In this document: positions 54,139 through 62,235 of the stretch, piece by piece | Position numbering within the stretch: position 1 is the stretch's first letter | Layout of the letters: every line of letters starts with the position of its first letter | Source: Desulfonema magnum | GTDB lineage: Bacteria; Desulfobacterota; Desulfobacteria; Desulfobacterales; 4be13 | DNA length: 64,000 nucleotides | Assembly: GCF_017377395.1 (NCBI RefSeq) | Contig: NZ_CP061800.1 | Coordinates: 806,001-870,000, forward strand | Reading direction: 5' to 3' | Made by a program: the position numbers and the translations under genes | The notes under the pieces: model-generated | Seen by the model: only the letters and a program-made list of their open reading frames with translations | What the model was told of the DNA's origin: nothing | Databases searched by the model: none

Positions 54139-54179
54139 ATTTTCCTCCGCTTTGTTATTTGCCAGCCGCCTGTTATGAC

Positions 54180-54268
54180 TTTCCGGAGTGCCAGACTTGC
54201 AGTTTGGCAAGGCATCTGATGCCCCTAAAGCGGTGATTTTGCCAAACTGCAAGTTTGGCACTCCGGAT
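54180..54268. repeat. CCGGAGTGCCAGACTTGCAG palindrome, copy 2
   Basis: This is almost the same as 47004-47092, including the GCATCTGATGCCC centre. Here it lies between two genes of the redox operon, where its RNA hairpin could separate their expression. Confidence 0.9.
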
Positions 54269-54301
54269 AAAAACTATAATAAAAAACGGACAATGAACAA
54301 A

Positions 54302-54667
54302 TTAAGCAAAGATGTCATTTGGTATGTAAGGATGGGTTCCTTCGATCACCTCTACGCCAGCCTTTGCTTTGATCTTGTTGATGATGGGTTCTTTATAATG
54401 ACAATGATCCATAATGCACGGTGCGATATGAACTTTGGTGGGCCTTTCTTCCATAGGTTTGTTCCACAAGTTCAGTTGTGCCAACCGCGGCACAATGCCG
54501 GCCCCGGGACAGTCCCCGCATCCCAGAATACCGATAAGCTCGGCATCCTGATCTTTGTAACGGGCAAACTCCCCTTCTCTTCGGTTAAAACCCACCATAC
54601 ATCTTGAACAAGCAATACAAACATCATCCATAGTCCGCTTACATCCTACAATCAAAATTTTCTCCAT
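54302..54667 (-). CDS. CGGC-domain protein
   Basis: The 121-residue protein has the cysteine pattern of the CGGC domain: VGCKRTMDDVCIACSRC, then ILGCGDCPGAGIVPRL and a C-H-rich HIAPCIMDHCHYKEPI. Such small proteins are thought to bind metal or Fe-S clusters, and they recur in anaerobes. Lying inside an HdrA/MvhD operon, it may be a cluster-binding or redox-sensing accessory. A well-placed AGGAGGAG precedes the ATG. Confidence 0.82.
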   Translation of the reverse strand: MEKILIVGCKRTMDDVCIACSRCMVGFNRREGEFARYKDQDAELIGILGCGDCPGAGIVPRLAQLNLWNKPMEERPTKVHIAPCIMDHCHYKEPIINKIKAKAGVEVIEGTHPYIPNDIFA

Positions 54668-54791
54668 CTATCTTAAACTCCTCCTTTTTAGGTTTTTAGT
54701 TTCAAGTTTTGTGTTTATAACGGATTTCAGTGAGAGCATATGATAAAATGATTTAGAAACCGGTTTTATCAGTCTTCAATTCAAACAATTC

Positions 54792-55727
54792 TCAGGGAAC
54801 AAGCCATACCGCCCGGTCAGCGCTTTTATCCAGCACATATTTTGAAACGCTTCCCATAAAAAACGCTTTGCTGTTTCCCCGTCTGCCGATGATCAGGGTC
54901 CCGTAATCCTCCTTTTCCGCCTCTTCCGCGATTGCCTTGCCCACATTCCTTAATGCTTTGATTTCCCTGATTTCAATCTGATCATCCCTGATTCCCGCTT
55001 CTTTGAATTTCTGGTAAGCATGAACCAGAAAGCGATCAACACATTTTTTATCCCCCTGCACAAAGATATCTTCAATATCTCCGTCCCTGTCCTCGATATC
55101 AATCTCGCAGACATCTCTGAGGCCGGGCACAACATGAAGCAGTGTGGCTTTGATATTCGGGTTCTGACTTGCAATAAAGCTGAAATGATCCACTGCGCGA
55201 AGCGAGCTTTGAGAACCATCTATGGCGATCATGATCTTTTCAGAACTTATTTCTCCGTCAATGATCCATAGCGGAATCAGTTTTGAATGTTCCGCGAGGG
55301 TGCTGGTCAGGCTTCCCATAAAGATTTCCTGAGCACGGGAAAGTCCCCGCCGTCCCACGACAATTGCGTCCCAGAGTCCTTCCTGTGCATATTCCAGAAT
55401 ATCTTTGGCAATGCCTGTTTTTTGGGAAAGGGTCTTTGTTTCGATACGTTTTTCATCTATCCCCATTCTGATCATCTGAGATTTGTAATCCGCCAGCAGA
55501 TGCTCTGCGTTTTCCTTTCTTTTCTTTCTGGTTTTTTCCAGAGCAAATTTTGCTTTGAGGCTGGTCTTGGCTTCATCCGTAAGAAATTGGGATATGGCCG
55601 GCTGTACATTAAAAAGGGTGTAAGACAGTTCTGATACAAAAGATGACATTCTGACCGCATACTGAACCGCTTGTTTTGAATGAACAGAATCATCAACCGC
55701 CAGCAGAATTTTCTTTTTCACGGGCAT
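54792..55727 (-). CDS. Tandem universal stress protein
   Basis: Two UspA domains are joined in 311 residues. The first begins KKILLAVDDSVHSKQAVQYA and ends in VVGRRGLSRAQEIFMGSLTSTLAEHS; the second begins KIMIAIDGSQSSLRAVDHF and ends in IIGRRGNSKAFFMGSVSKYVLDKS. Both keep the ATP-binding G-R-x-G(9)-G-S loop. The gene lies between hdrA and the CGGC gene on the same strand, which suggests a link between this redox complex and energy or stress status. Confidence 0.9.
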   Translation of the reverse strand: MPVKKKILLAVDDSVHSKQAVQYAVRMSSFVSELSYTLFNVQPAISQFLTDEAKTSLKAKFALEKTRKKRKENAEHLLADYKSQMIRMGIDEKRIETKTLSQKTGIAKDILEYAQEGLWDAIVVGRRGLSRAQEIFMGSLTSTLAEHSKLIPLWIIDGEISSEKIMIAIDGSQSSLRAVDHFSFIASQNPNIKATLLHVVPGLRDVCEIDIEDRDGDIEDIFVQGDKKCVDRFLVHAYQKFKEAGIRDDQIEIREIKALRNVGKAIAEEAEKEDYGTLIIGRRGNSKAFFMGSVSKYVLDKSADRAVWLVP

Positions 55728-55747
55728 TTCCCCTTCTCTTTTCCGGT

Positions 55748-55806
55748 TTTAAGTTTCAAGTTTCAAGTTTCAAGTTTCAAGTTTCAAGTTTCAAGTTTCA
55801 AGTTTT
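55748..55806. repeat. Heptanucleotide microsatellite TTTCAAG
   Basis: Eight copies fill the gap between the hdrA-like stop and the Usp start. Confidence 0.95.
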
Positions 55807-58800
55807 TACATTCCCACCGCATGGATTGCATCCATAATTCCTTCAAGTTCTGCGAAAACTTGCGTCTCCATGAAATGTCTGATCTGGGCCGCGCCGCTGG
55901 GACAGAATCCTGAACAGCTTCCGCAGCCTTTGCAGACCGCTTCGTTGACCACTGACACGCCTCGGCGTTCGTCAAATTCAATGGCGGAATAGGGACATAA
56001 TCCGATACAGGTCTGACATCCCGCGCATATATCCGGATCAATCCAGGAGATGGCGGAGGGAACTTCCACATGCCCCCGGGTCGCGAGGGAAAGGGCTTTG
56101 GCCGCTGCCCCCGAGGCCTGGGACACAGTATCCGGGATATCCTTAGGCGACTGACAGGCTCCGGCGATAAATACCCCGTCCGTGGCAGTGTTCAGCGGTC
56201 CCAACTTGGGATGTTCCTCTAAAAAAAAGCCGTCCGCTCCCTGGTTCACGCCGAAAATTCTGCCGACATCCACCGTGTCTTTTCGGCTCTCCATCGCGAC
56301 GCAGAGTACTGCCATATCCACAGGAACCCGGATTTTTTTGCCCAGAAGCGTATCCTCTGCAATGGCGATGAGCTTCCCTTTTTCATCGGGCGTGCGGGCG
56401 CGGTCCGTAATTTCAGCAACTTTTCCTCGGATAAAAATCGTGCCTTCTTCCTGGCACCGCCGATAAAACTCCTCATACCCTTCTCCGAAGCAGCGCATGT
56501 CAATGTAAAAGCTATAGACTTTGGTATCGTGCCCCACTTTCTCCTTGATGAGGTGGGAAAATTTAAGCGCGTACATACAGCAGACCCGAGAACAGTATTC
56601 GTGATAGTTCACATCCCGGCTGCCGATACAATGGAGAAGTGCAACGCTCCTCGGTGTTTTTGTCAATTCGCCATTTTCATCTCTGATGAGTATCTTTCCG
56701 CCGGTAGGCCCCGTGGCATTGCTGAGGCGTTCAAACTCAAGACTGGTGAAGACATTGGGATATTTGCCATAACCATAGGGCTTCATCGGCGTAGGATCCA
56801 TGGCATCATATCCCGTGGCAAGGATGATGCTTCCCACTTTTACCTGGATGTCCTCTCCTTTCATGGTGTGGTCAACCGCTTTTGCCTCGCAGACCCTCAC
56901 GCATTCCATGCACTCGCAACAGCCGCCGCAGTTGAGACAGCGGGCAGCTTCTCTCACCGCCTGTTCTTCGCTAAATCCCATGGCTGCCTCTTCAAAGGAC
57001 TGTGCCCTGACTTTCGGGTCCAGATGCGGCAGGTGTTCTCTCGGCTGAGGAACACAGTCCTTAGGGATTTCCCGCCAGTTCTTCTCTGAAAGTTCACGCT
57101 CGGGAGCGAGTTCTTCAGTCGCTTCCGGATAAATTCCCTGCAAATAGAGATGAATTTCATGTGCGGCCTTGTGGCCTGCCGCGACCGCTTCGACCACCGT
57201 GGCCGGACCGGTTACCGCATCTCCTCCGGCAAAAACATGGGAAATACCCGTCCCCATGGTGCGAGGGTCCACCTGAACAGTGCCGCGGCGGGACCATTTC
57301 AAACCTGACAGGCCCTCTGACCAGGATGCGTCGGTCCGTTGGCCAATGGCCGGAATAATGGCATCGCAGGAAATGACAAATTCAGACCCCTCCACAGGCA
57401 CAGGACGACGGCGTCCGGTCGCGTCGGGAGGTCCCAGTCTGGTTTGCAGACATTCAAGCCCTGATACCTTTCCTGCTTTCTCCTTCACCCGGACCGGTGC
57501 GGTGAGGTAGGAGAAAACAATATTTTCCTCAATCGCGCCGTGAATCTCCTCCGGGTACGCGGGCATTTCCTCTGCGGAACGCCGATAGACCACGTGAACT
57601 TCCTCAGCCCCCATGCGTTTCGCTACTCTGGCCGCGTCAATGGCTACGTTCCCGCCGCCAATGACAACAACTTGGTTTCCCGGACACTTTCCTTGTCCCA
57701 GGTTCACCTCTCTCAGAAAACGAACCGCGTCTGTAACGCCCTCAGTCTCTTCTCCGGGAATCCCCAGGTTCAGAGAACCATGTGAGCCGACTCCCAGAAA
57801 AACAGAGGAAAACCCTTGTTTTTCCAAATCATCAAGCGTGATATCCGAACCAAATCGTACCCCGGTGCGGGCTTCCACCCCCATGCGGAGGATGTAGCCG
57901 ATCTCCCGATCAAGAATATCCGGCGGAAGACGATAATCCGGGATTCCCACCCGGAGCATTCCGCCCAGCCGGGGAAGGCTTTCAAAGAGCGTTACCGAAT
58001 AGCCCAGAAGCCTCAGATCATACGCGACCGTCAGTCCCGCAGGCCCGGAACCGACGACGGCCACTTTTTGGTCATTCTCCTTGATTTCAGGCAGAGCCAG
58101 GTTTTCCATATCCACCTGGTCCGCGGCAAAGCGTTTCAGGTCCCGGATAGCCACAGGCTCATCCACGTCACAGCGACGGCATTCACTTTCGCAGGGATGG
58201 GGACAGACTCTTCCCAACACCCCGGGAAAGGGCAGTTTTTCCATAATAAGCCGGAACGCGGCTTCATATTTTCCCTGTCTGACCAGTTGGACATATCCCT
58301 GGACATTCACCCCCGCGGGACATGCTCTGACACATGGCGCACGGTCTCTTTTATCAATACAAAACGTAATCGGCACAGCTTGGGGAAAAGCCCGGTAGAT
58401 GGCTTTTCTGTCTATAAGTCCCTCATTCCATTCGCTTGGCACGGATACCGGACAGACTTTCTCACATTCGCCGCATCCGGTGCAGATGCCCTCTTTCACA
58501 TATCTCGGCTTTCTACGGATGGTCACGGTGTAGTTGCCAATATATCCTGAGACGTCCGTGACCTCGCTGTACGATAAAAGTTGGATATTTGGTTCCTGAG
58601 CCACCTCGACCATTTTCGGGGTTCCGATACACGCTGCGCAGTCAAGGGTGGGAAAAGTTTTGTCGAACTGGAGCATATGTCCGCCAATGGTGGTATCCTT
58701 TTCCACCAGATAAACATTATGGCCTCCTTTGCCCACATCCAGTGCGGCCTGCATCCCCGCTATGCCTCCCCCCAGTACCAAAACATCAGGATGGACATCC

Positions 58801-59213
58801 ACCTCACGAGTTTCAAGACGATGATGATAATTGACCCGGCTGATGGCTGCGGCAGCCAGAGATTTTGCCTTCCGGGTGGCCTCATCCTCATTCTCAGTCA
58901 CCCATGAAACCTGTTCCCGGACAGAGGCCATCTGGAACATATACGGATTAAGCCCGGCTCGCTGGCACGCCCCCTGGAAGGTCTTTTCGTGAAGCCTCGG
59001 GGAACAGGATGCCACCACGACGCGGTTCAGTCCATATTCCCTGATGTCCTTCTCAATCATCTCCTGACCCGGATCTGAACACATGAACTTGTAATCCCGG
59101 GACACAACGACATTTTTTAATTTCCGAGCAAAGGCTGCCACCTCCTCCACACGAACTCTGTATGCGATGTTAATTCCACAGTGACAGATATAAAATCCTA
59201 TCTTTACGGACAT
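55806..59213 (-). CDS. hdrA: HdrA-like flavoprotein with inserted GltD/NfnB-type module
   Basis: The 1135-residue protein is an HdrA split by a large insertion. Residues 1-280 hold the HdrA N-terminus (GFYICHCGINIAY), the FAD loop LGGGIAGMQAALD, the TLDCAACIGTPKMVEV segment and a ferredoxin cluster CTGCGECEKVCPV. Residues about 285-720 form a glutamate-synthase-beta/NfnB-like unit with CVRACPAGVNVQGY, CPHPCESECRRCD, VVGSGPAGLTVAYDL and VIGGGNVAIDAARVA. The remainder returns to HdrA, ending in ferredoxin motifs CAGCQTCIGLCP and CKGCGSCSGFCP. The inserted unit would supply NAD(P)H chemistry, making it a candidate flavin-based bifurcating hub. ATG 59213 follows AAGGGGG. Confidence 0.9.
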   Translation of the reverse strand: MSVKIGFYICHCGINIAYRVRVEEVAAFARKLKNVVVSRDYKFMCSDPGQEMIEKDIREYGLNRVVVASCSPRLHEKTFQGACQRAGLNPYMFQMASVREQVSWVTENEDEATRKAKSLAAAAISRVNYHHRLETREVDVHPDVLVLGGGIAGMQAALDVGKGGHNVYLVEKDTTIGGHMLQFDKTFPTLDCAACIGTPKMVEVAQEPNIQLLSYSEVTDVSGYIGNYTVTIRRKPRYVKEGICTGCGECEKVCPVSVPSEWNEGLIDRKAIYRAFPQAVPITFCIDKRDRAPCVRACPAGVNVQGYVQLVRQGKYEAAFRLIMEKLPFPGVLGRVCPHPCESECRRCDVDEPVAIRDLKRFAADQVDMENLALPEIKENDQKVAVVGSGPAGLTVAYDLRLLGYSVTLFESLPRLGGMLRVGIPDYRLPPDILDREIGYILRMGVEARTGVRFGSDITLDDLEKQGFSSVFLGVGSHGSLNLGIPGEETEGVTDAVRFLREVNLGQGKCPGNQVVVIGGGNVAIDAARVAKRMGAEEVHVVYRRSAEEMPAYPEEIHGAIEENIVFSYLTAPVRVKEKAGKVSGLECLQTRLGPPDATGRRRPVPVEGSEFVISCDAIIPAIGQRTDASWSEGLSGLKWSRRGTVQVDPRTMGTGISHVFAGGDAVTGPATVVEAVAAGHKAAHEIHLYLQGIYPEATEELAPERELSEKNWREIPKDCVPQPREHLPHLDPKVRAQSFEEAAMGFSEEQAVREAARCLNCGGCCECMECVRVCEAKAVDHTMKGEDIQVKVGSIILATGYDAMDPTPMKPYGYGKYPNVFTSLEFERLSNATGPTGGKILIRDENGELTKTPRSVALLHCIGSRDVNYHEYCSRVCCMYALKFSHLIKEKVGHDTKVYSFYIDMRCFGEGYEEFYRRCQEEGTIFIRGKVAEITDRARTPDEKGKLIAIAEDTLLGKKIRVPVDMAVLCVAMESRKDTVDVGRIFGVNQGADGFFLEEHPKLGPLNTATDGVFIAGACQSPKDIPDTVSQASGAAAKALSLATRGHVEVPSAISWIDPDICAGCQTCIGLCPYSAIEFDERRGVSVVNEAVCKGCGSCSGFCPSGAAQIRHFMETQVFAELEGIMDAIHAVGM

Positions 59214-59228
59214 GATCACCCCCTTTTT

Positions 59229-59301
59229 TTAATGGATAATGGATAATGGAGAATGGAAAACTTAATTGTCAATTTTTAATTATCAATTATCAATTATCCA
59301 T
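59229..59301. repeat. Heptanucleotide repeats AATGGAT and ATTATCA
   Basis: Short AATGGAT and ATTATCA tracts in roughly inverted order lie between the response-regulator stop and the hdrA start. Confidence 0.7.
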
Positions 59302-59689
59302 GAGTTAAAGTCCGAACCTGCCGAATAAGCTCCTCCGCTTCAGGGGGTTTTTCCAGATAAGCCTCTGGTTCGGGGATTCCCTGACTGAATGACCCGTCTC
59401 GAAATTTCCTGTATTGAAAAAAAGTCTTTTGGGGAATGGCCGACAGCATGACCACGGGAATTTTTTTCAGGTGTTCATCACGTCTGAGGCGGATGTACAT
59501 GTCAATGCCATTTTCATCGGACATCATGGCGTTGAGAATGACGCAGGCCGGTTCTTCTTCAGCCGCCTTTCTCAGCCCCTCTGATTTGTTTTCGGCGATG
59601 ACGGGTTTAAAACCATGGGTATCCAGCAGCGTGGAAAGAAAAATCACCATGTCTGACTCATCATCCACCACAAGAACTTTTCTTTTCAT
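59294..59689 (-). CDS. Stand-alone receiver domain with Asn at the phosphoacceptor position
   Basis: The 131-residue protein is a single receiver domain: the acidic pair is at residues 9-10 (VVDDES), the conserved Ser is in VVMLSAIP and the Lys in YLEKPPE. The expected phosphorylated Asp in the third strand is replaced by Asn53 (CVILNAMMSDENG). It may therefore work without phosphorylation, as an adaptor or constitutive switch. There is an insertion around FFQYRKFRDGSFSQGIPEPE. It lies about 80 bases upstream of hdrA and may be the first gene of that operon. Confidence 0.85.
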   Translation of the reverse strand: MKRKVLVVDDESDMVIFLSTLLDTHGFKPVIAENKSEGLRKAAEEEPACVILNAMMSDENGIDMYIRLRRDEHLKKIPVVMLSAIPQKTFFQYRKFRDGSFSQGIPEPEAYLEKPPEAEELIRQVRTLTHG

Positions 59690-59938
59690 CCCTGGCCTGA
59701 TCTCCTTTTTCCCATATATGCAACGGATGCTAAAAAAACCACCAAAAGCGGATTTGCATCAGACAATTATCCGGGGATTCCCCCATATGTTTCTCTTTAA
59801 TTTGGTCACACTCCTTTGGAATGTATTAAAGGGTATTTGACAAGCATAAATCGTGCCATAGTTGTCAATATGACTTTTTTTATTTTTTATTTAAAATACT
59901 TGATTCTGATGAAGAAGCATTTGGAAGGTGTGGAAAAA

Positions 59939-59958
59939 ATGTTGCATATATGCAACAT
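59939..59958. promoter_or_regulatory. Perfect 20-bp palindrome, candidate operator
   Basis: ATGTTGCATATATGCAACAT reads the same on both strands. Its half-site ATGTTGCA recurs in the nested palindrome 51 bases further on. The nearest gene start is that of the receiver protein, 250 bases away on the minus strand. Confidence 0.5.
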
Positions 59959-60009
59959 TTATGAAGGGAAAACCTTGCAGAACTTCCCTATATATCTTTA
60001 ATAAGATAA

Positions 60010-60041
60010 ATGTTGCAACTGTTGCGCAACATTTGCAACAT
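60010..60041. promoter_or_regulatory. Nested palindrome with the same TGTTGC half-sites
   Basis: ATGTTGCAA and TTGCAACAT flank an inner TGTTGCGCAACA palindrome, giving four TGTTGC half-sites in 32 bases. Together with 59939-59958 this looks like a cluster of binding sites for a dimeric regulator. Confidence 0.5.
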
Positions 60042-60153
60042 CATAATGGCAGCCAATGACCTGTTCCGTGTGTTCGGCATGACATCAGGCATAGTCCGTC
60101 TAAATCATTTACTTTTATCTGGCTGCTTTTTGTGCCGCATCCAACAGGCTCAC

Positions 60154-60229
60154 CGAAGGACATTGCCTGAGCCTGTCGAAGGACATTGCCTGAGCCTGTC
60201 GAAGGACGTTGCCTGAGCCTGTCGAAGGG
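60154..60229. repeat. Tandem 23-bp repeat with CCTGAGCCTGTCGAAGG
   Basis: Three copies of ACATTGCCTGAGCCTGTCGA plus AGG in tandem, preceded by a decayed copy; one further isolated copy is near 39917. Confidence 0.85.
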
Positions 60230-60354
60230 GAACCTCCTGCGGTGAGCCGGAACATCATCAGGCAAAAAAACAGCAAAAGGTGATATCTTTAAAACGGCCT
60301 ACATCAGGCGCTTTGTCACCAGCTTACGAATCTGTTGTGTTTTTTTAAAACAGA

Positions 60355-61569
60355 TTATTTGCGTTTCCCCCATCGCATTAAGATGACGATGAAAGATAAT
60401 ATTCCTGCCATGCCTCCGATACCTTCCCACATGGGATCCCGGAGAAGAGAAATGAAATCTTGCTTAAATTCTCTGATATTTCCCCATATGGGATGACGGA
60501 AAAGGGAAGCAACAGCATCTTTAACCTTGTTCATCGGAATATTCATCCCGGAAGACACTCCGTTCAGTTTCCATATTCTCACGGTATGGTCCCAGCCTCC
60601 CGAAGCCAGATATTTCCCGTCAGGGCTGAAACAAATATTTCCGATCTTGTCAGAATGACCTTTGAGGATTTGAAATTCAATAAAGATACCTTGGGACAGC
60701 TTCCATATTTTGACAAACCTGTTTCTGCTTCCCAAAGCCAGATATTTTCCGTCAGGGCTGAAAGCCATATTTTCAACAGTTTCAGAATGTCCTTTCAGGG
60801 TTTGAAATTCGAAAAATCCGCCGCGGGATAATTTCCATATTTTTATTATGTCCTCGTCAAAGCCCCCTGAAGCCAGATATTTTCCGTCAGGGCTGAAGCA
60901 TACATTTTCAATATAAGGATGTCCTTTTAATGTTTGAAATTCAGAAAATCTGCCGCGAAAAGACTTCCAGATTTTTATATTTTTATCCAGCCCTCCCGAG
61001 GCCAGGTAAACGCCATCCGGGCTGAAAGACAGGCTGTAAACAGGTTTTGAATGACCTCTCAGGGTTTGCCGTTCAAAAAACTTTCCTCCGGATAAATTCC
61101 AAATTTTAACTGTCTTGTCACTGCTTCCGGAAATCAGGCATGTCTCATCAGGGCCGAATAACACGCTGTTCAGATGATCGGAATGGCCTTTCAGAATCTG
61201 AATGATTTTTCTGTCAGACAGGCGAAAAATACCAATATCATGGGAAGTTTGGTATCGGCCAAATGCAATGTATTTTTCATCTGGTGAAAAATCAAATAAC
61301 CTTGAAGTGATAACAAGAGGGGCTTCGTTGTTTTCATATTGCCAGATCACATTATAATTCTGATCACAAACATAATATGCGTTATAAACCCTGTAGGCAA
61401 AATAATTTCCCTTTGGCGAAAATTTCACATCAAGTGTAATACCGTTCATTTTCAAGGTGTTCCATTCCTTTGCAGAAAATTTTTCTGCAAATATGACTTT
61501 TGCAGAAAAAAGAACACAGAAAACCAGCATAATGTAAAAATATTTTTCGGATTTGGTACGAAAATTCAT
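60355..61569 (-). CDS. Exported WD40-repeat protein with C-terminal membrane anchor
   Basis: The 404-residue product has an N-terminal signal segment (YFYIMLVFCVLFSAKVIFA), about six or seven WD40 repeats between residues 35 and 350 (for example HSKPVYSLSFSPDGVYLASG, then DKNIKIWKSF), and a C-terminal span GMAGILSFIVILMRW followed by GKRK. The repeats are very alike (FSPDGKYLASGG, LKGHS), which suggests recent amplification. The propeller should lie in the periplasm. ATG 61569 follows AAGGAGGG; the longer frame extends into a dispersed repeat. The ligand is unknown. Confidence 0.82.
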   Translation of the reverse strand: MNFRTKSEKYFYIMLVFCVLFSAKVIFAEKFSAKEWNTLKMNGITLDVKFSPKGNYFAYRVYNAYYVCDQNYNVIWQYENNEAPLVITSRLFDFSPDEKYIAFGRYQTSHDIGIFRLSDRKIIQILKGHSDHLNSVLFGPDETCLISGSSDKTVKIWNLSGGKFFERQTLRGHSKPVYSLSFSPDGVYLASGGLDKNIKIWKSFRGRFSEFQTLKGHPYIENVCFSPDGKYLASGGFDEDIIKIWKLSRGGFFEFQTLKGHSETVENMAFSPDGKYLALGSRNRFVKIWKLSQGIFIEFQILKGHSDKIGNICFSPDGKYLASGGWDHTVRIWKLNGVSSGMNIPMNKVKDAVASLFRHPIWGNIREFKQDFISLLRDPMWEGIGGMAGILSFIVILMRWGKRK

Positions 61570-62235
61570 AAAATGCCCTCCTTTTTCACAGAGACCGCCT
61601 GAACGCGGAACTCCGATCTTTCCGGATGAGTCAGAGGTTTTCAATCTGATGAGCGTGTGAAACTTTAAACCGTTAGTTGTAAGAGCCTGTTTGAAAAGTA
61701 ATTCCGAACGCGGCTTTGTGCCTGTTTTTTTGCCACGAAGACACGAAGGCACGAAGGCTCACGAAGTCTCTTTGTGTCTTTGTAGCTCTGAGAGCGTGTC
61801 TGAAAAATGACGGACAGACCGGCTTTTAACCGCGAAACACACGAAAAAAAATACGAAACGATACGAAAACAGACTGAAAATTTCCCCGGTTCCGGTATTT
61901 TTCCGTGTGTTCCGTGTGTTTCGCGGTTAAAAAAAATCGCCAGGCCCGTTTTCGGAGATATTTGTCATTTTTCAAACACGCTCTAAGTAAAATATTAAAC
62001 AATTAAACGCTCGGATACTTGTTTGAAAAGATACCTTTAATTTTTCAAAAATGCAATGTCACAATGTCAGATTATATTCACTTTTCCACCCATCTCTTGC
62101 ATTTTTATGAATTAAGGGTTAAAAATAAGAAATAAAAATGATGCCTGATTTTCATATTATTGATATAACGGATTAATATAACAGATCATCAGCTTTATAT
62201 TCCATATTGTGAATATTTGATAAAAAGGAAGAACC
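61570..62235. other. Repeat-rich divergent region WD40 / TIR
   Basis: Most of it (61684-61990) is the second compound repeat. The AT-rich 62000-62235 part should hold the TIR gene promoter; none is clear. The TIR start has AAGGAAG in front. Confidence 0.6.
61684..61990. repeat. Compound repeat, copy 2 (inverted relative to 21889-22124)
   Basis: The modules are, in order: GAAAAGTAATTCCGAACGCG, a CCACGAAGACACGAAGGCAC hairpin, GTGTCTGAAAAATGACGGAC, TTAACCGCGAAACACACGAA, GGTTCCGGTATTTTTC, and then an extra inverted TTCGCGGTTAA block ending in AAACACGCTCTAA. Confidence 0.8.

Larger units (their letters stand above)
59690..60354. other. Regulatory-looking gap with palindromes and repeats
   Basis: No supported gene. 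It contains two TGTTGCA-type palindromes (59939-59958, 60010-60041) and three CCTGAGCCTGTCGAAGG repeats (60154-60229). Confidence 0.6.

Noticed and set aside
59816..60001. 61-codon frame over the TGTTGCA palindromes
   Set aside because: It has no start signal and lies across the palindrome cluster, which is better explained as regulatory DNA.
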